Assembly (NCBI GenBank): GCA_014879945.1
Contig: JACSRE010000242.1
Coordinates: 1-64,000, forward strand
DNA: 64,000 nucleotides
Direction of reading: 5' to 3'
Source: Myxococcus sp.
GTDB lineage: Bacteria > Myxococcota > Myxococcia > Myxococcales > Myxococcaceae
This document shows, piece after piece, positions 17,204-25,346 of this stretch. The translations under genes were made by a program, and so were the position numbers. Each line of letters opens with the position of its first letter. Within the stretch, counting starts at the first letter, position 1. The notes beneath the pieces were generated by a model. It worked only from the letters and a program-made list of their open reading frames with translations, had not been told where the DNA came from and searched no databases.

Positions 17204-18523
17204 ATGGTCTTCGCGCTGGTCAGCATCGCCCTTGGCGCCCCGCCGCCCACGGGGTTCACCACCTCGGTCGAGCGCATCGCGCTCGAGCGGACCGCGGCGC
17301 GCGTCGAGGCCACGGTGAACCCGGTGGTGCGGACGATCGTGCTGACGGGCGCGAAGCTGGCGCCGCGCGCCGAGAGCCAGCTGTGCCCGGAGCAACTCAA
17401 GCGCTCCGGCTCGTTCACCCTGCGCTGCTCCACGCGCCGGCTGTGGGCGGCGGTGGCGGAAGACGAGAAGGGCCTGTACCTCGACGTTCGCGCGCTCCGC
17501 GGCGTCACCTGGACGTGGGATGGCCAGGTGATCCCCCTGCAGCAGTGGCCCTTCGACGGGGTGGCGATTCCCCAGACCTGCCCGGGCACCATCGACGTCG
17601 TCCGGGCCGAGTGCGCGCTGGGCGAAGGCCGCTTCGAAGACGCCGAGCGCCTCTTCACCGCCGCGCTCGACTCGCCCGACGCCCACCTCGCGCGCCTTCG
17701 CCTGGGCGACCTCACGCTGCGGCGCGGGAACCCCGAGGGCGCGCTGGCCCTCTACGCGAAGTCCGCGGCGACCGGGCCGGTGAGCCGGCTGGCGAAGCTG
17801 CGCGAGTGTGATCTGACCGGCAACTGCCTCACCGAGAAGCCGGCGACCCTCGACGGGCTGCACCCCGCCCTCGCGATGGAAGGCCGACTCCACCTCATCC
17901 GCCAGGACCTCGCCGTCAATCGCGACCGCGAAGCCATGCAGCAGCTGGTGGCCGAGGTCGAGGCGGGCAGGCCGGTGTGCACGACCTCGCGGGTGTTCTG
18001 TCAGCAGGCGGTGCAGACCGCGCTGGAGTCGGGTGACGACGTGGCGGCCACCATGGCGCTGTCGGTGTTCGCCCAGGCCGCCTTGTCCGATGGGCCCTGG
18101 GGCGTCGAGGTCGCGAAGGCCGCGGCCACCGAGGCGGAGCGCGCTGGCGCGCCGGCCTACGCCGCCGCCGTGCTGGCCTCGCTCTCGGGGCGCCTGCCCA
18201 ACGACGAGCTCGACCAACACCTGCAGCGCGTGGCGCGGCTGTACCTGGCAGCCCGCGACCCGGTGCGGGCGCAGTTCGTCGTGGAGTACGCGGAGCAGAG
18301 GCTGCCGGGGGCCGCCCTCAGGAGCGCGTCGTGGCAGCAGCTGCGGCGGCTGGTCGAACCCAGGAGCCCACGCGCTCCGAAGAAGCAGGAGCCGAGCGCT
18401 CCGCCCCTCGCCGAGCGCCTGCCCGCGCTCTCAGAAGACGTCGCCATCAGCAGCGAGCTGGCCCACGCCGCCCGCCTGCGCGCAGTCGCCGCTCAACCGC
18501 CCCCGCCCGGAGTCCAGCCGTGA
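17204..18523 (+). CDS. TPR-like protein between two sigma-54 activators
   Basis: 439 residues. I chose the ATG at 17204, which follows cccggaggcaac, over an in-frame start at 17144 that would overlap the activator. MVFALVSIALGAPPP could be a short signal sequence, but its charge is atypical. Residues about 130-330 form helix pairs (ECALGEGRFEDAERLFTAAL, GDLTLRRGNPEGALALYAK) typical of TPR-like repeats; the tail is Pro-rich. No known flagellar protein is recognised. It sits 40 bases after the first activator and overlaps the second by 4 bases, so it is co-translated with the regulators and could sense assembly state or hold one of them; that is a guess. Confidence 0.75.
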   Translation: MVFALVSIALGAPPPTGFTTSVERIALERTAARVEATVNPVVRTIVLTGAKLAPRAESQLCPEQLKRSGSFTLRCSTRRLWAAVAEDEKGLYLDVRALRGVTWTWDGQVIPLQQWPFDGVAIPQTCPGTIDVVRAECALGEGRFEDAERLFTAALDSPDAHLARLRLGDLTLRRGNPEGALALYAKSAATGPVSRLAKLRECDLTGNCLTEKPATLDGLHPALAMEGRLHLIRQDLAVNRDREAMQQLVAEVEAGRPVCTTSRVFCQQAVQTALESGDDVAATMALSVFAQAALSDGPWGVEVAKAAATEAERAGAPAYAAAVLASLSGRLPNDELDQHLQRVARLYLAARDPVRAQFVVEYAEQRLPGAALRSASWQQLRRLVEPRSPRAPKKQEPSAPPLAERLPALSEDVAISSELAHAARLRAVAAQPPPPGVQP

Positions 18524-19398
18524 ACGATCTCATCTCGCAGAGCCGCGCCATGCAGGAGGCGCTCGCCTCGGCCCTCGACGTCGCGCCCAGCCCGACGACG
18601 GTGCTGATTCGCGGCGACCACGGCACCGGAAAGCGCCGCTTCGCCCGCTTCATTCACGACAACTCGAAGGCCGCCGCGAAGCCCTTCGTCGAGGTGAACC
18701 CCACCACCTTCTCGCCCGCCGAGGTGGAGCGCGCCCTGGGGTCGGCCGGCACGGTGATGTTCGACGAGATCGGCGCCCTCTCGCACGAGCACCAGGCCCA
18801 CCTGCTGCGCCTGCTGGAGCAGCCCCACGCCGCGCGCATCGTCGCCAGCACCAGCGAGGCGCCCGAGGAGCTGGTGCGGCTGGGCCGCCTGCGCAGCGAC
18901 CTCTTCTACCGCCTCGACGTGTACCCGCTGCGCGTGCCCTCGCTCAAAGAGCGCCGCGACGACGTCGGCCGCCTCGCGCAGGTGCTCCTGCTGAAGGCCG
19001 CCGCGCGCCTTGGCCGGCCCGCGCCGACGCTGAGCCCCGCCGCCACGATCGCCCTCGAGCAGGGCGACTTTCCCGGCAACGTGCGAGAGCTCGAGAACGT
19101 GCTCGAGCGCGCGCTCATTCGCACGCGCACCTCGACCATCGAGGCCCCGTCCCTGGCTTTGGCGCCGCCGCGCCTCGAGGCCGGGCTGTTCCCCGAGGGC
19201 CTGCCGCTCGAGCTGGCCGAACTCGAGCGGGTGGCGATCGCCGAGGCCCTCCGCCGGGTCAACGGCAACCGCACCCACGCCGCGCGGCTGCTCGGAATCG
19301 GTCTGCGCACCCTTCGCCAGAAGCTCAACGGCCCGGGCGCCCGCCCTGGCTCCTCCACCCCCGAGCCGGCCGCCGAACCGGTGCAGGAGCTGTCATGA
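18520..19398 (+). CDS. AAA+ Fis-type regulator lacking the GAFTGA loop
   Basis: 292 residues, GTG start overlapping the previous stop (GTGA). Walker A GDHGTGKR (32-39) and Walker B TVMFDEIG (78-85) are intact, as are the LRSDLFYRLDVYPLRVPSL segment, [11 protein letters not shown] and a C-terminal Fis helix-turn-helix (GNRTHAARLLGIGLRTLRQ). The distance from the Walker A Lys to the Walker B Asp is 44 residues, against 65 in the 16000 protein; the missing 21 residues are exactly the GAFTGA segment. It should still bind DNA and ATP but not contact sigma-54, so it may be an antagonist, a hetero-oligomer partner or a sigma-70-type regulator. The stop overlaps the flgB ATG. Confidence 0.88.
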   Translation: MNDLISQSRAMQEALASALDVAPSPTTVLIRGDHGTGKRRFARFIHDNSKAAAKPFVEVNPTTFSPAEVERALGSAGTVMFDEIGALSHEHQAHLLRLLEQPHAARIVASTSEAPEELVRLGRLRSDLFYRLDVYPLRVPSLKERRDDVGRLAQVLLLKAAARLGRPAPTLSPAATIALEQGDFPGNVRELENVLERALIRTRTSTIEAPSLALAPPRLEAGLFPEGLPLELAELERVAIAEALRRVNGNRTHAARLLGIGLRTLRQKLNGPGARPGSSTPEPAAEPVQELS

Positions 19399-19820
19399 AG
19401 CTCTTCGACACGACGCTCGACCGTCTTCAGGCCTCGCTCGACGTTCGCCTCGCGCGCCAGAACGTGCTGGGCGGCAACCTCTCGAACGCCGACACGCCCG
19501 GCTACCAGTCGCGAGAGCTCGACTTCAACGCGGCCATGAAGGCCCGGGTCGCCGCGGCCCCCGGGAGCACGCCCTCGCTCCCGTCGGCGCCGCGCGTCGA
19601 AGGGCACCTGTCGGTCGAGGCGCCGGGCGCCGACGTGAGCGCGCCGGAGCGCTTCGTCACGGTGGCCGAGGGCCAGGGCGGCCTCGACGGCAACGGCGTG
19701 GATCTCGATCGAACGATGGTCGAGCTCTCGCGAAACGCGCTGCTGTACGGGGCCAGCACCCGCAGCGCCGGCAAGAAGCTCGCGATCCTCCGCTACGTCG
19801 CGAGTGACGGCATCGGCTGA
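19395..19820 (+). CDS. flgB: Flagellar proximal rod protein FlgB
   Basis: 141 residues. FlgB forms part of the proximal rod, between the MS ring and the distal rod. The N-terminal rod motif LARQNVLGGNLSNADTPGYQ (about 19-38) and the C-terminal D0 helix (VDLDRTMVELSRNALLYGAST) are present. Length is typical of the family. The ATG overlaps the stop of the upstream regulator (ATGA), which ties the regulator and structural genes into one operon. Confidence 0.97.
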   Translation: MKLFDTTLDRLQASLDVRLARQNVLGGNLSNADTPGYQSRELDFNAAMKARVAAAPGSTPSLPSAPRVEGHLSVEAPGADVSAPERFVTVAEGQGGLDGNGVDLDRTMVELSRNALLYGASTRSAGKKLAILRYVASDGIG

Positions 19821-19840
19821 CGGTTCACCAGGAGACGATC

Positions 19841-20302
19841 ATGGACTTTCTCTCTGCATTGAAGATCGCTGGCTCGGGGCTCTCGGCCCAACGCACCCGG
19901 GTGAACGTCGCGGCCAGCAACCTCGCCAACGCCGAGTCGACGCGCGGCCCCAACGGCGAGGCCTACCATCGTCGAGACCCGGTGCTGACGGCGGTGCCCT
20001 TCGAGGCGTCGCTCGCCGAGGCCTCGGGCCAGGTGCCCCTGGGGCCCGCCATGCCGGGCTCCAACGCGTCGGCCACCGCGGTGCAGGTGACGGGCATTCA
20101 GGAAGACACCTCGCCGGGCAAGAAGGTGTACCTGCCGGGCCACCCCGACGCCGACCCCAACGGGTTCGTCACCTTCCCCAACGTCAACCCGATCAACGAG
20201 ACGGTGAACCTGATCACCGCGCAGCGTGGCTACGACGCCAACGCCACCGCGGTCGAGACCCTCAAGGCCATGGCCCAGCGCGCGCTGGACATCGTGAGGT
20301 GA
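19841..20302 (+). CDS. flgC: Flagellar proximal rod protein FlgC
   Basis: 153 residues. FlgC is a proximal rod subunit that follows FlgB and FliE. The N-terminus has the rod/hook signature with VNVAASNLANAEST (about 22-35). The C-terminus has VNLITAQRGYDANATAVETLKAM, the shared rod-hook-filament D0 helix. The ATG follows aggagacgatc at normal spacing, 20 bases after flgB. Confidence 0.97.
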   Translation: MDFLSALKIAGSGLSAQRTRVNVAASNLANAESTRGPNGEAYHRRDPVLTAVPFEASLAEASGQVPLGPAMPGSNASATAVQVTGIQEDTSPGKKVYLPGHPDADPNGFVTFPNVNPINETVNLITAQRGYDANATAVETLKAMAQRALDIVR

Positions 20303-20305
20303 TGC

Positions 20306-20614
20306 GTGAGGACCCTGAGCGTCAACAGCATCGAGCAGCCGACCTCCACCTTGACGCCCGTCGCGGGCCGCGCCGAGAAGCCCCAGGGCGCCGCCAAAGA
20401 GGGCTTCGGCGAGGCGCTCGAGGCCGCGGTGGGCAAGGTCGACGAGCTGCAGGTGGCCGCCGACGTCGAGGCCCAGAAGCTGGCCGGCGGTGAAGGCAAC
20501 CTCCACGAGACGATGCTCGCCCTCGAGAAGGCCGACGTGGCGATGCGGGTGGCGATGAAGGTCAGGGCCAAGCTGGTCGAGGCCTACAACGACGTGATGC
20601 GCATGACGGTGTGA
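20306..20614 (+). CDS. fliE: Flagellar hook-basal body complex protein FliE
   Basis: 102 residues, GTG start 3 bases after the flgC stop. FliE joins the MS ring and export gate to the proximal rod. The C-terminal half matches the family: GEGNLHETMLALEKADVAMR followed by VRAKLVEAYNDVMRM. The N-terminal 40 residues are variable, as usual. Length is normal. Confidence 0.95.
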   Translation: MRTLSVNSIEQPTSTLTPVAGRAEKPQGAAKEGFGEALEAAVGKVDELQVAADVEAQKLAGGEGNLHETMLALEKADVAMRVAMKVRAKLVEAYNDVMRMTV

Positions 20615-20618
20615 CGGT

Positions 20619-22226
20619 ATGGACTCCCTGCTCAAACAGCTCAGAGAACTGCCCGCCCGGCTGGTGGCGCTGCCTGCGGGCCTGCGAATGGCGCTCATCG
20701 CCGGCGGCGTCGTCGCGATCGCGCTCGCGGTCTCGGTGGGCGTGCTGGCGCGGGGCGGGAGCGACTTTCAGTACGCCTTCACCAACCTGACCCAGGAAGA
20801 CGCGACCGAGGCGTCGGGCATGTTGAAGACGGCGGGCATTCCGTTTCGCACCGAGGCCAACGGCTCGGCCCTCGCGGTGCCGGCCGACAAGGTCTACGAC
20901 GCGCGCATTCTGCTGGCGACCGCGGGGCTGCCGCGCGGCGGCGGCGTCGGCTTCGAGCTCTTCGATCGCGGCGATCTGGGCGTCAGCGAGTTCACCCAGC
21001 GGGTCAACCTGCGCCGCGCCATCGAGGGGGAGCTGGCGCGCACCATCGGCCGCCTCGCCGGCGTGCGCAGCGCCAAGCTGACCGTCTCGCTCTCGGAGAA
21101 GGGGCTGTACCGCGACGAAGACAAGAAGCCCTCGGCGACCGTGGTGGTGATGCTGCAGCCGGGTCGCACCCTGGGGGAGCGCGAGCTGGCGGGCATTCGC
21201 CACCTGGTGAGCTCGTCGGTGCCCGGGCTGCCGCCCGACCAGGTGACGGTGATCGACGGGCGCGGCGCGGTGCTCTCGTCAGACTCGGCGTGGGACGGCC
21301 CCGAGGCCTCGTACCAGCGTCGCCTCGAGCGCGACTTCGAGCAGCGCATCGTCGGCCTGCTCGAGCCCGTCGTCGGCCAGGGCGCGGTGATCGCGCGGGT
21401 GACGGCGAGCGTCGACGCCACGCAGGTCAACCAGAACTCCGAGGTGTTCGACCCCGACGCGGTGGCGCTGCGCAGCGAGCGCAAGGTGACGCAGGCCTCG
21501 TCGACCCAGCAGACCACCCAGGCAGGCGTCGCCGGAGCGCAGGCCAACGTGCCGCTGCAGCCCGCGCCGGCCCAGGCCGCGCCCACCTCGCAGGGCAACC
21601 AGAACAACCAGGACGAGGTGCGGAACTTCGAGATCTCGAAGACCACCACCACCACGCTCGCCCGGCTGCCCCGGCTCCAGCGCCTCTCAGTGGCGATCAT
21701 CATCGACGGCGTCGAGGGCAAGGTGCGCGAGGCCGCCGAGGTGGCGCGGCTCGGCGAGCTCGCCCGCAAGGCCGTGGGCTACGACGAGGCCCGCGGCGAC
21801 GCGTTCGAGATCACCAGCCAGGTGTTCGGGAAGTCCGACGTGGCCGAGGTGGTGGCGGAGCCGGCGAAGCTCCCCGCGTGGGCCTGGGGCGGCGTAGGCC
21901 TTGGCGCGGCAGCGCTTCTGGCCGTCGGCGTGCTGCTGCTGCGTCGCCGGTCGGCGCCGCGCCAGGCCGAGCTGGTGCTCAAGCCCGGGCAGAAGGTCAG
22001 CGAGCTCGAGGCCCGCGCCGCAGAGCTCGACGGCACGCCGCGCCCGGTGGCCGAGCTGCCGGCCATGGAGAAGCCCGCGCTGACCGACCCGCTCGCTGAT
22101 CTCAAGGAGAAGGCGCGCGCGATGGTTCGCGCCGATCAAGAGCGCACCCTCACGCTCCTGCGATCGTGGTTGAGCGCCGACCTCGAGCAGCCCGCTGCGC
22201 AACCCCAGGGAGTCGACCGTGCGTGA
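20619..22226 (+). CDS. fliF: Flagellar MS-ring protein FliF
   Basis: 535 residues. FliF builds the MS ring in the inner membrane. A first transmembrane helix lies near residues 25-45. The YscJ/FliF ring-building domain follows (DFQYAFTNLTQEDATEASGMLKTAG, about 49-73, then GVGFELFDRGDLGVSEFTQ). A variable periplasmic loop rich in Gln and Ala spans about 280-335. A second transmembrane helix lies near 418-440, followed by a cytoplasmic tail that binds FliG (end ERTLTLLRSWLSADLE). The end overlaps the fliG start by 8 bases. Confidence 0.97.
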   Translation: MDSLLKQLRELPARLVALPAGLRMALIAGGVVAIALAVSVGVLARGGSDFQYAFTNLTQEDATEASGMLKTAGIPFRTEANGSALAVPADKVYDARILLATAGLPRGGGVGFELFDRGDLGVSEFTQRVNLRRAIEGELARTIGRLAGVRSAKLTVSLSEKGLYRDEDKKPSATVVVMLQPGRTLGERELAGIRHLVSSSVPGLPPDQVTVIDGRGAVLSSDSAWDGPEASYQRRLERDFEQRIVGLLEPVVGQGAVIARVTASVDATQVNQNSEVFDPDAVALRSERKVTQASSTQQTTQAGVAGAQANVPLQPAPAQAAPTSQGNQNNQDEVRNFEISKTTTTTLARLPRLQRLSVAIIIDGVEGKVREAAEVARLGELARKAVGYDEARGDAFEITSQVFGKSDVAEVVAEPAKLPAWAWGGVGLGAAALLAVGVLLLRRRSAPRQAELVLKPGQKVSELEARAAELDGTPRPVAELPAMEKPALTDPLADLKEKARAMVRADQERTLTLLRSWLSADLEQPAAQPQGVDRA

Positions 22227-23274
22227 GAGCAGCCTCAGCTCGAAGAAGGCCCAGGAGTCAGCCCTCCCGTGGATCGACAAGGCGGGCCCCGGCGCGCGCC
22301 GAGTGGCTGCGCTGATGCTCGCGCTCGGCCCCGAGATGGCGGCCGAGCTCTTCCGGGGCCTGGGAGAGTTCGAGGTGCGCCAGGTCGCCCTCGGAGCGAG
22401 GGAGCTCAAGCGCGCCCCGCCGTCGGTGATCAACGAGTCCCTCCAGTCCTTCGTCGAGTCGATGCAGGCCGAGGGCGTCGACGCCCTCGCCGGCGACGAG
22501 ATGCTGCGCAAGGTGGTGACGGCCGCGCTGGGCGCCGAGACCGTCAAGCGCACCTTCGACGCACAGCAGCCCGCGCAGCTGCCCGAGGAGCTCCTGGGGC
22601 CGGTGGCCTCTGCCGACGCCGAGTCACTCGCCATGGTGTTGGGCCGCGAGCAGCCTCAGACGATCGCGCTGGTGCTGAGCTCGCTGACGCCCGAGCGCGC
22701 CGCCCAGGTGATGGACAAGCTGCCGATGACGCTGCGGCCACACGTGGTGCGTCGCATGGCGGTCGTCGAGTCGGTGGCGCCCGAGGTGCTCCGCGAGGTG
22801 CGGGTGGCCCTCACCAGCGAGCTGCAGACCCTGGTGTCCGAGGGCATGCGGAAGGTGGACGGACGGAGCGCAGCGCTCGAGATCCTCCGGCGCAGCCCCA
22901 CCGCGCAACAGTCCGAGATCCTCAGCAGCATCGAGAAGGACGACCCGCAGCTCTCGAACGATCTGCGCTCGAAGCTCTTCACCTTCGAAGACCTGCTCGC
23001 GCTGTCCGATCGCGACCTGCAGACGCTGATGAAGGACCTCGACATGAAGCAGGTGACCGTCGCGCTCAAGGGCGCGAGCCCCGAGGTGAAGGACAAGTTC
23101 CTTCGCAACATGTCGTCGCGCGCCGCCGAGCTGTTGGCCGACGATCTCTCGGCCATGGGCCCCGTCAAGCTGTCCGAGGTCGAGGCCGCGCAGAGCGAGA
23201 TCGCCAAGGTGGCCATCGAGGCCGCCGAGAAGGGCCGCATCACCATCGTCCGCCCGACGGACAAGATGCTGTGA
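22219..23274 (+). CDS. fliG: Flagellar motor switch protein FliG
   Basis: 351 residues, GTG start within the fliF 3' end. FliG is the torque-generating rotor protein. The N-terminal FliF-binding domain, the middle domain with the EHPQ-like motif (REQPQTIALVLSSL, about 149-162) and the C-terminal charged helix (DDPQLSNDLRSKLFTFEDL, then RDLQTLMKDLDMKQV) are all present. The charged residues that face MotA are retained in type. Length is normal. Confidence 0.97.
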   Translation: MRESSLSSKKAQESALPWIDKAGPGARRVAALMLALGPEMAAELFRGLGEFEVRQVALGARELKRAPPSVINESLQSFVESMQAEGVDALAGDEMLRKVVTAALGAETVKRTFDAQQPAQLPEELLGPVASADAESLAMVLGREQPQTIALVLSSLTPERAAQVMDKLPMTLRPHVVRRMAVVESVAPEVLREVRVALTSELQTLVSEGMRKVDGRSAALEILRRSPTAQQSEILSSIEKDDPQLSNDLRSKLFTFEDLLALSDRDLQTLMKDLDMKQVTVALKGASPEVKDKFLRNMSSRAAELLADDLSAMGPVKLSEVEAAQSEIAKVAIEAAEKGRITIVRPTDKML

Positions 23275-23281
23275 GGACCGA

Positions 23282-23977
23282 GTGACCGACCTGAGAAAGC
23301 CCGCGTTCCTGCAGCACGCGCCGTCGACGTCGCGGCCCAGCGCCCCATCGGCGCCGCGCCTGGTGCCGTGGATGGCCGCCCCCCTCGACCCGGGGCTGAC
23401 GCCGCCCACCAGCGCGCCTCGGCCGCCGCCTCCAACGCCTGCGCCAGCGCGCGTCACCGGTGACTCGCCGACCCTCAACCCGGTCTTCGAGGCGCTCCCG
23501 ATGGCCCCTGCCCCTGCCCCGACTCCGCCGCCCACGCCTGCGCCGTCTGCGCCGGTGGTGATCGACCACACCCCGCGGCTCCAGGCAGGCCTCGACGCCC
23601 TCAAGCAGGAAGCGCGGCGGTTGGGCGAACAAGCCCGCAGCGACGCCCTCGAGATCGGCGTGCTCATCGCCAGGCGCGTGCTCGAGCGCGAGCTCACCAC
23701 CAGCCTCGACCCGCTCTTCGGCCTGATCCGCAGCGCGATTCGCAGGGTCGGCGAGGCGCGAGAGATCGTGGTGAAGGTCAGCGCCGACGATCACCGCCGG
23801 CTGCAGGATTCTCCCGGCACGTCGCTGGCGCTGGCGAACGTGACGCTGCAGATCGACGAGGCGCTGGGCCCCGGCGACGTCGTGGTGGAGTCGGACCAGC
23901 ACGGGGTCGATGGACGCATCGACACCCGCCTCGAGGAGCTCCGCAGAGAGCTCCGCGAGGCGATGCAGGCCGAGTGA
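23282..23977 (+). CDS. fliH: Flagellar export regulator FliH
   Basis: 231 residues, GTG start 7 bases after fliG. FliH is the stator-like partner of the export ATPase FliI. The first ~95 residues are Pro/Ala-rich and variable. Residues about 100-230 hold the conserved part: a helix (LDALKQEARRLGEQARSDAL) and the ATP-synthase-delta-like domain with VKVSADDHRRLQ and the DVVVESDQHGVDGRIDTRL element shared by FliH and SctL proteins. Confidence 0.92.
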   Translation: MTDLRKPAFLQHAPSTSRPSAPSAPRLVPWMAAPLDPGLTPPTSAPRPPPPTPAPARVTGDSPTLNPVFEALPMAPAPAPTPPPTPAPSAPVVIDHTPRLQAGLDALKQEARRLGEQARSDALEIGVLIARRVLERELTTSLDPLFGLIRSAIRRVGEAREIVVKVSADDHRRLQDSPGTSLALANVTLQIDEALGPGDVVVESDQHGVDGRIDTRLEELRRELREAMQAE

Positions 23978-23984
23978 GGCCCCC

Positions 23985-25346
23985 ATGAGCGGCGTCGATC
24001 TCGAGCGGGTGCGGCGGGTGTTGGAGACCAGCCGCGACGTGGTGGTGCAGGGGCGCATCGTGCGCGCGACCGGGCTGCTGCTCGAGGCGTCGATGCCGCA
24101 GGTCGCGCTCGGCACCAGCTGCGAGATCCGGGCGCAGCACGGCCGCACGGTGCACGCCGAGGTGGTGGGCTTCAACGGGCCGACCGCGCTGCTGGTGCCG
24201 TTTGGCGACATGGAGGGCATCTGCGAAGGCTGCGCGGTGGTGCCGCGCGCCAACGCCGGTGAGATCCCCGTCGGGGAGGCGCTCCTGGGCCGGGTCGTCG
24301 ACGCCCGCATGCAGCCCATCGACGGCGGGCCTCCGATGATCCTCAAGGAGCGGGTGCGCCTGGCGGCCGCGCCTCCCGCCGCGATGGCGCGTCGGCGCAT
24401 CGCCGACCCGATGCCGACCGGCGTGCGCTCGCTCGACAGCTGCCTCACCCTGGGCGAAGGCCAGCGCCTGGGGATCATGGCGGGCCCCGGCGTGGGCAAG
24501 TCGGTGCTCCTGGGCATGGTGGCCCGGCACTCGACCGCCGAAGTGATCGTGGTCGGGCTGATCGGCGAGCGCGGCCGCGAGGTGCGCGAGTTCATCGAGC
24601 GCGATCTCGGGCTCGAGGGCCTGCGCCGCTCGGTGGTGGTGGTGGCGACGGGCGACGAGCCCCCGCTGGTTCGCGTGCGCGCCGCGATGGCCGCGACCGC
24701 GGTGGCCGAGTCGTTTCGGGCGCGGGGCCTCAAGGTGATGCTGCTGATGGACTCGCTCTCACGCGTCGCGATGGCGCAGCGGGAGATCGGCCTGGCCGCT
24801 GGCGAGCCGCCGACCTCGAAGGGCTACCCACCGTCGGTGTTCGCGATGCTGCCGCGGCTGGTGGAGCGCGCCGGCAACGACGAGGGCGCAGGCAGCATCA
24901 CCGCGCTCTACACGGTGCTGGCCGAGGGTGATGACTTCGCCGACCCGGTGACCGACTGCGCGAAGGCCGCGCTCGACGGCCACGTGGTGCTGTCGCGCAA
25001 GCTCGCCAACGCCGGTCACTTCCCTGCCGTCGACATTCTGGCGTCGGTCAGTCGCTGCATGTCGGACGTCACGCCGGTGACGCACCGCGAGCTCTCGATG
25101 CAGGTGCGCGAGGTGTTGTCGGCGTACCGCGAAGCCGCCGATCTGATTGAGGTTGGCGCCTACCAGCCAGGGTCGAACCCCCGGGTCGATCGCGCGCTGG
25201 GGTGCATTGGCCAGGTGAATGCATTCCTCCGTCAGGGGCCGGCAGAGCACTTCGCGCTCGAGCAGACCCTGGCGCAGCTGAGCGCTGCGTTGAAACCCAA
25301 AGAGGTGCCGGCCACGAAGGCAGCACCGGCAAAGGCAGGCAGATAG
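23985..25346 (+). CDS. fliI: Flagellum-specific export ATPase FliI
   Basis: 453 residues. FliI is the hexameric ATPase at the base of the flagellar type III export apparatus. Walker A is GPGVGKSV (167-174), followed by VGLIGERGREVREFIE and Walker B LKVMLLMDSLSR. YPPSVFAMLPRLVERAG and EGDDFADPVTDCAK are family hallmarks. The ATG at 23985 lies 7 bases after fliH. The TAG stop overlaps the next GTG by one base. Confidence 0.97.
   Translation: MSGVDLERVRRVLETSRDVVVQGRIVRATGLLLEASMPQVALGTSCEIRAQHGRTVHAEVVGFNGPTALLVPFGDMEGICEGCAVVPRANAGEIPVGEALLGRVVDARMQPIDGGPPMILKERVRLAAAPPAAMARRRIADPMPTGVRSLDSCLTLGEGQRLGIMAGPGVGKSVLLGMVARHSTAEVIVVGLIGERGREVREFIERDLGLEGLRRSVVVVATGDEPPLVRVRAAMAATAVAESFRARGLKVMLLMDSLSRVAMAQREIGLAAGEPPTSKGYPPSVFAMLPRLVERAGNDEGAGSITALYTVLAEGDDFADPVTDCAKAALDGHVVLSRKLANAGHFPAVDILASVSRCMSDVTPVTHRELSMQVREVLSAYREAADLIEVGAYQPGSNPRVDRALGCIGQVNAFLRQGPAEHFALEQTLAQLSAALKPKEVPATKAAPAKAGR

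Noticed and set aside
23500-23560. Pro/Ala microsatellite-like runs in fliH and neighbours (CCTGCCCCTGCC...)
   Set aside because: They encode normal low-complexity linkers, and similar runs appear in several proteins of this GC-rich genome; not a separate repeat element.
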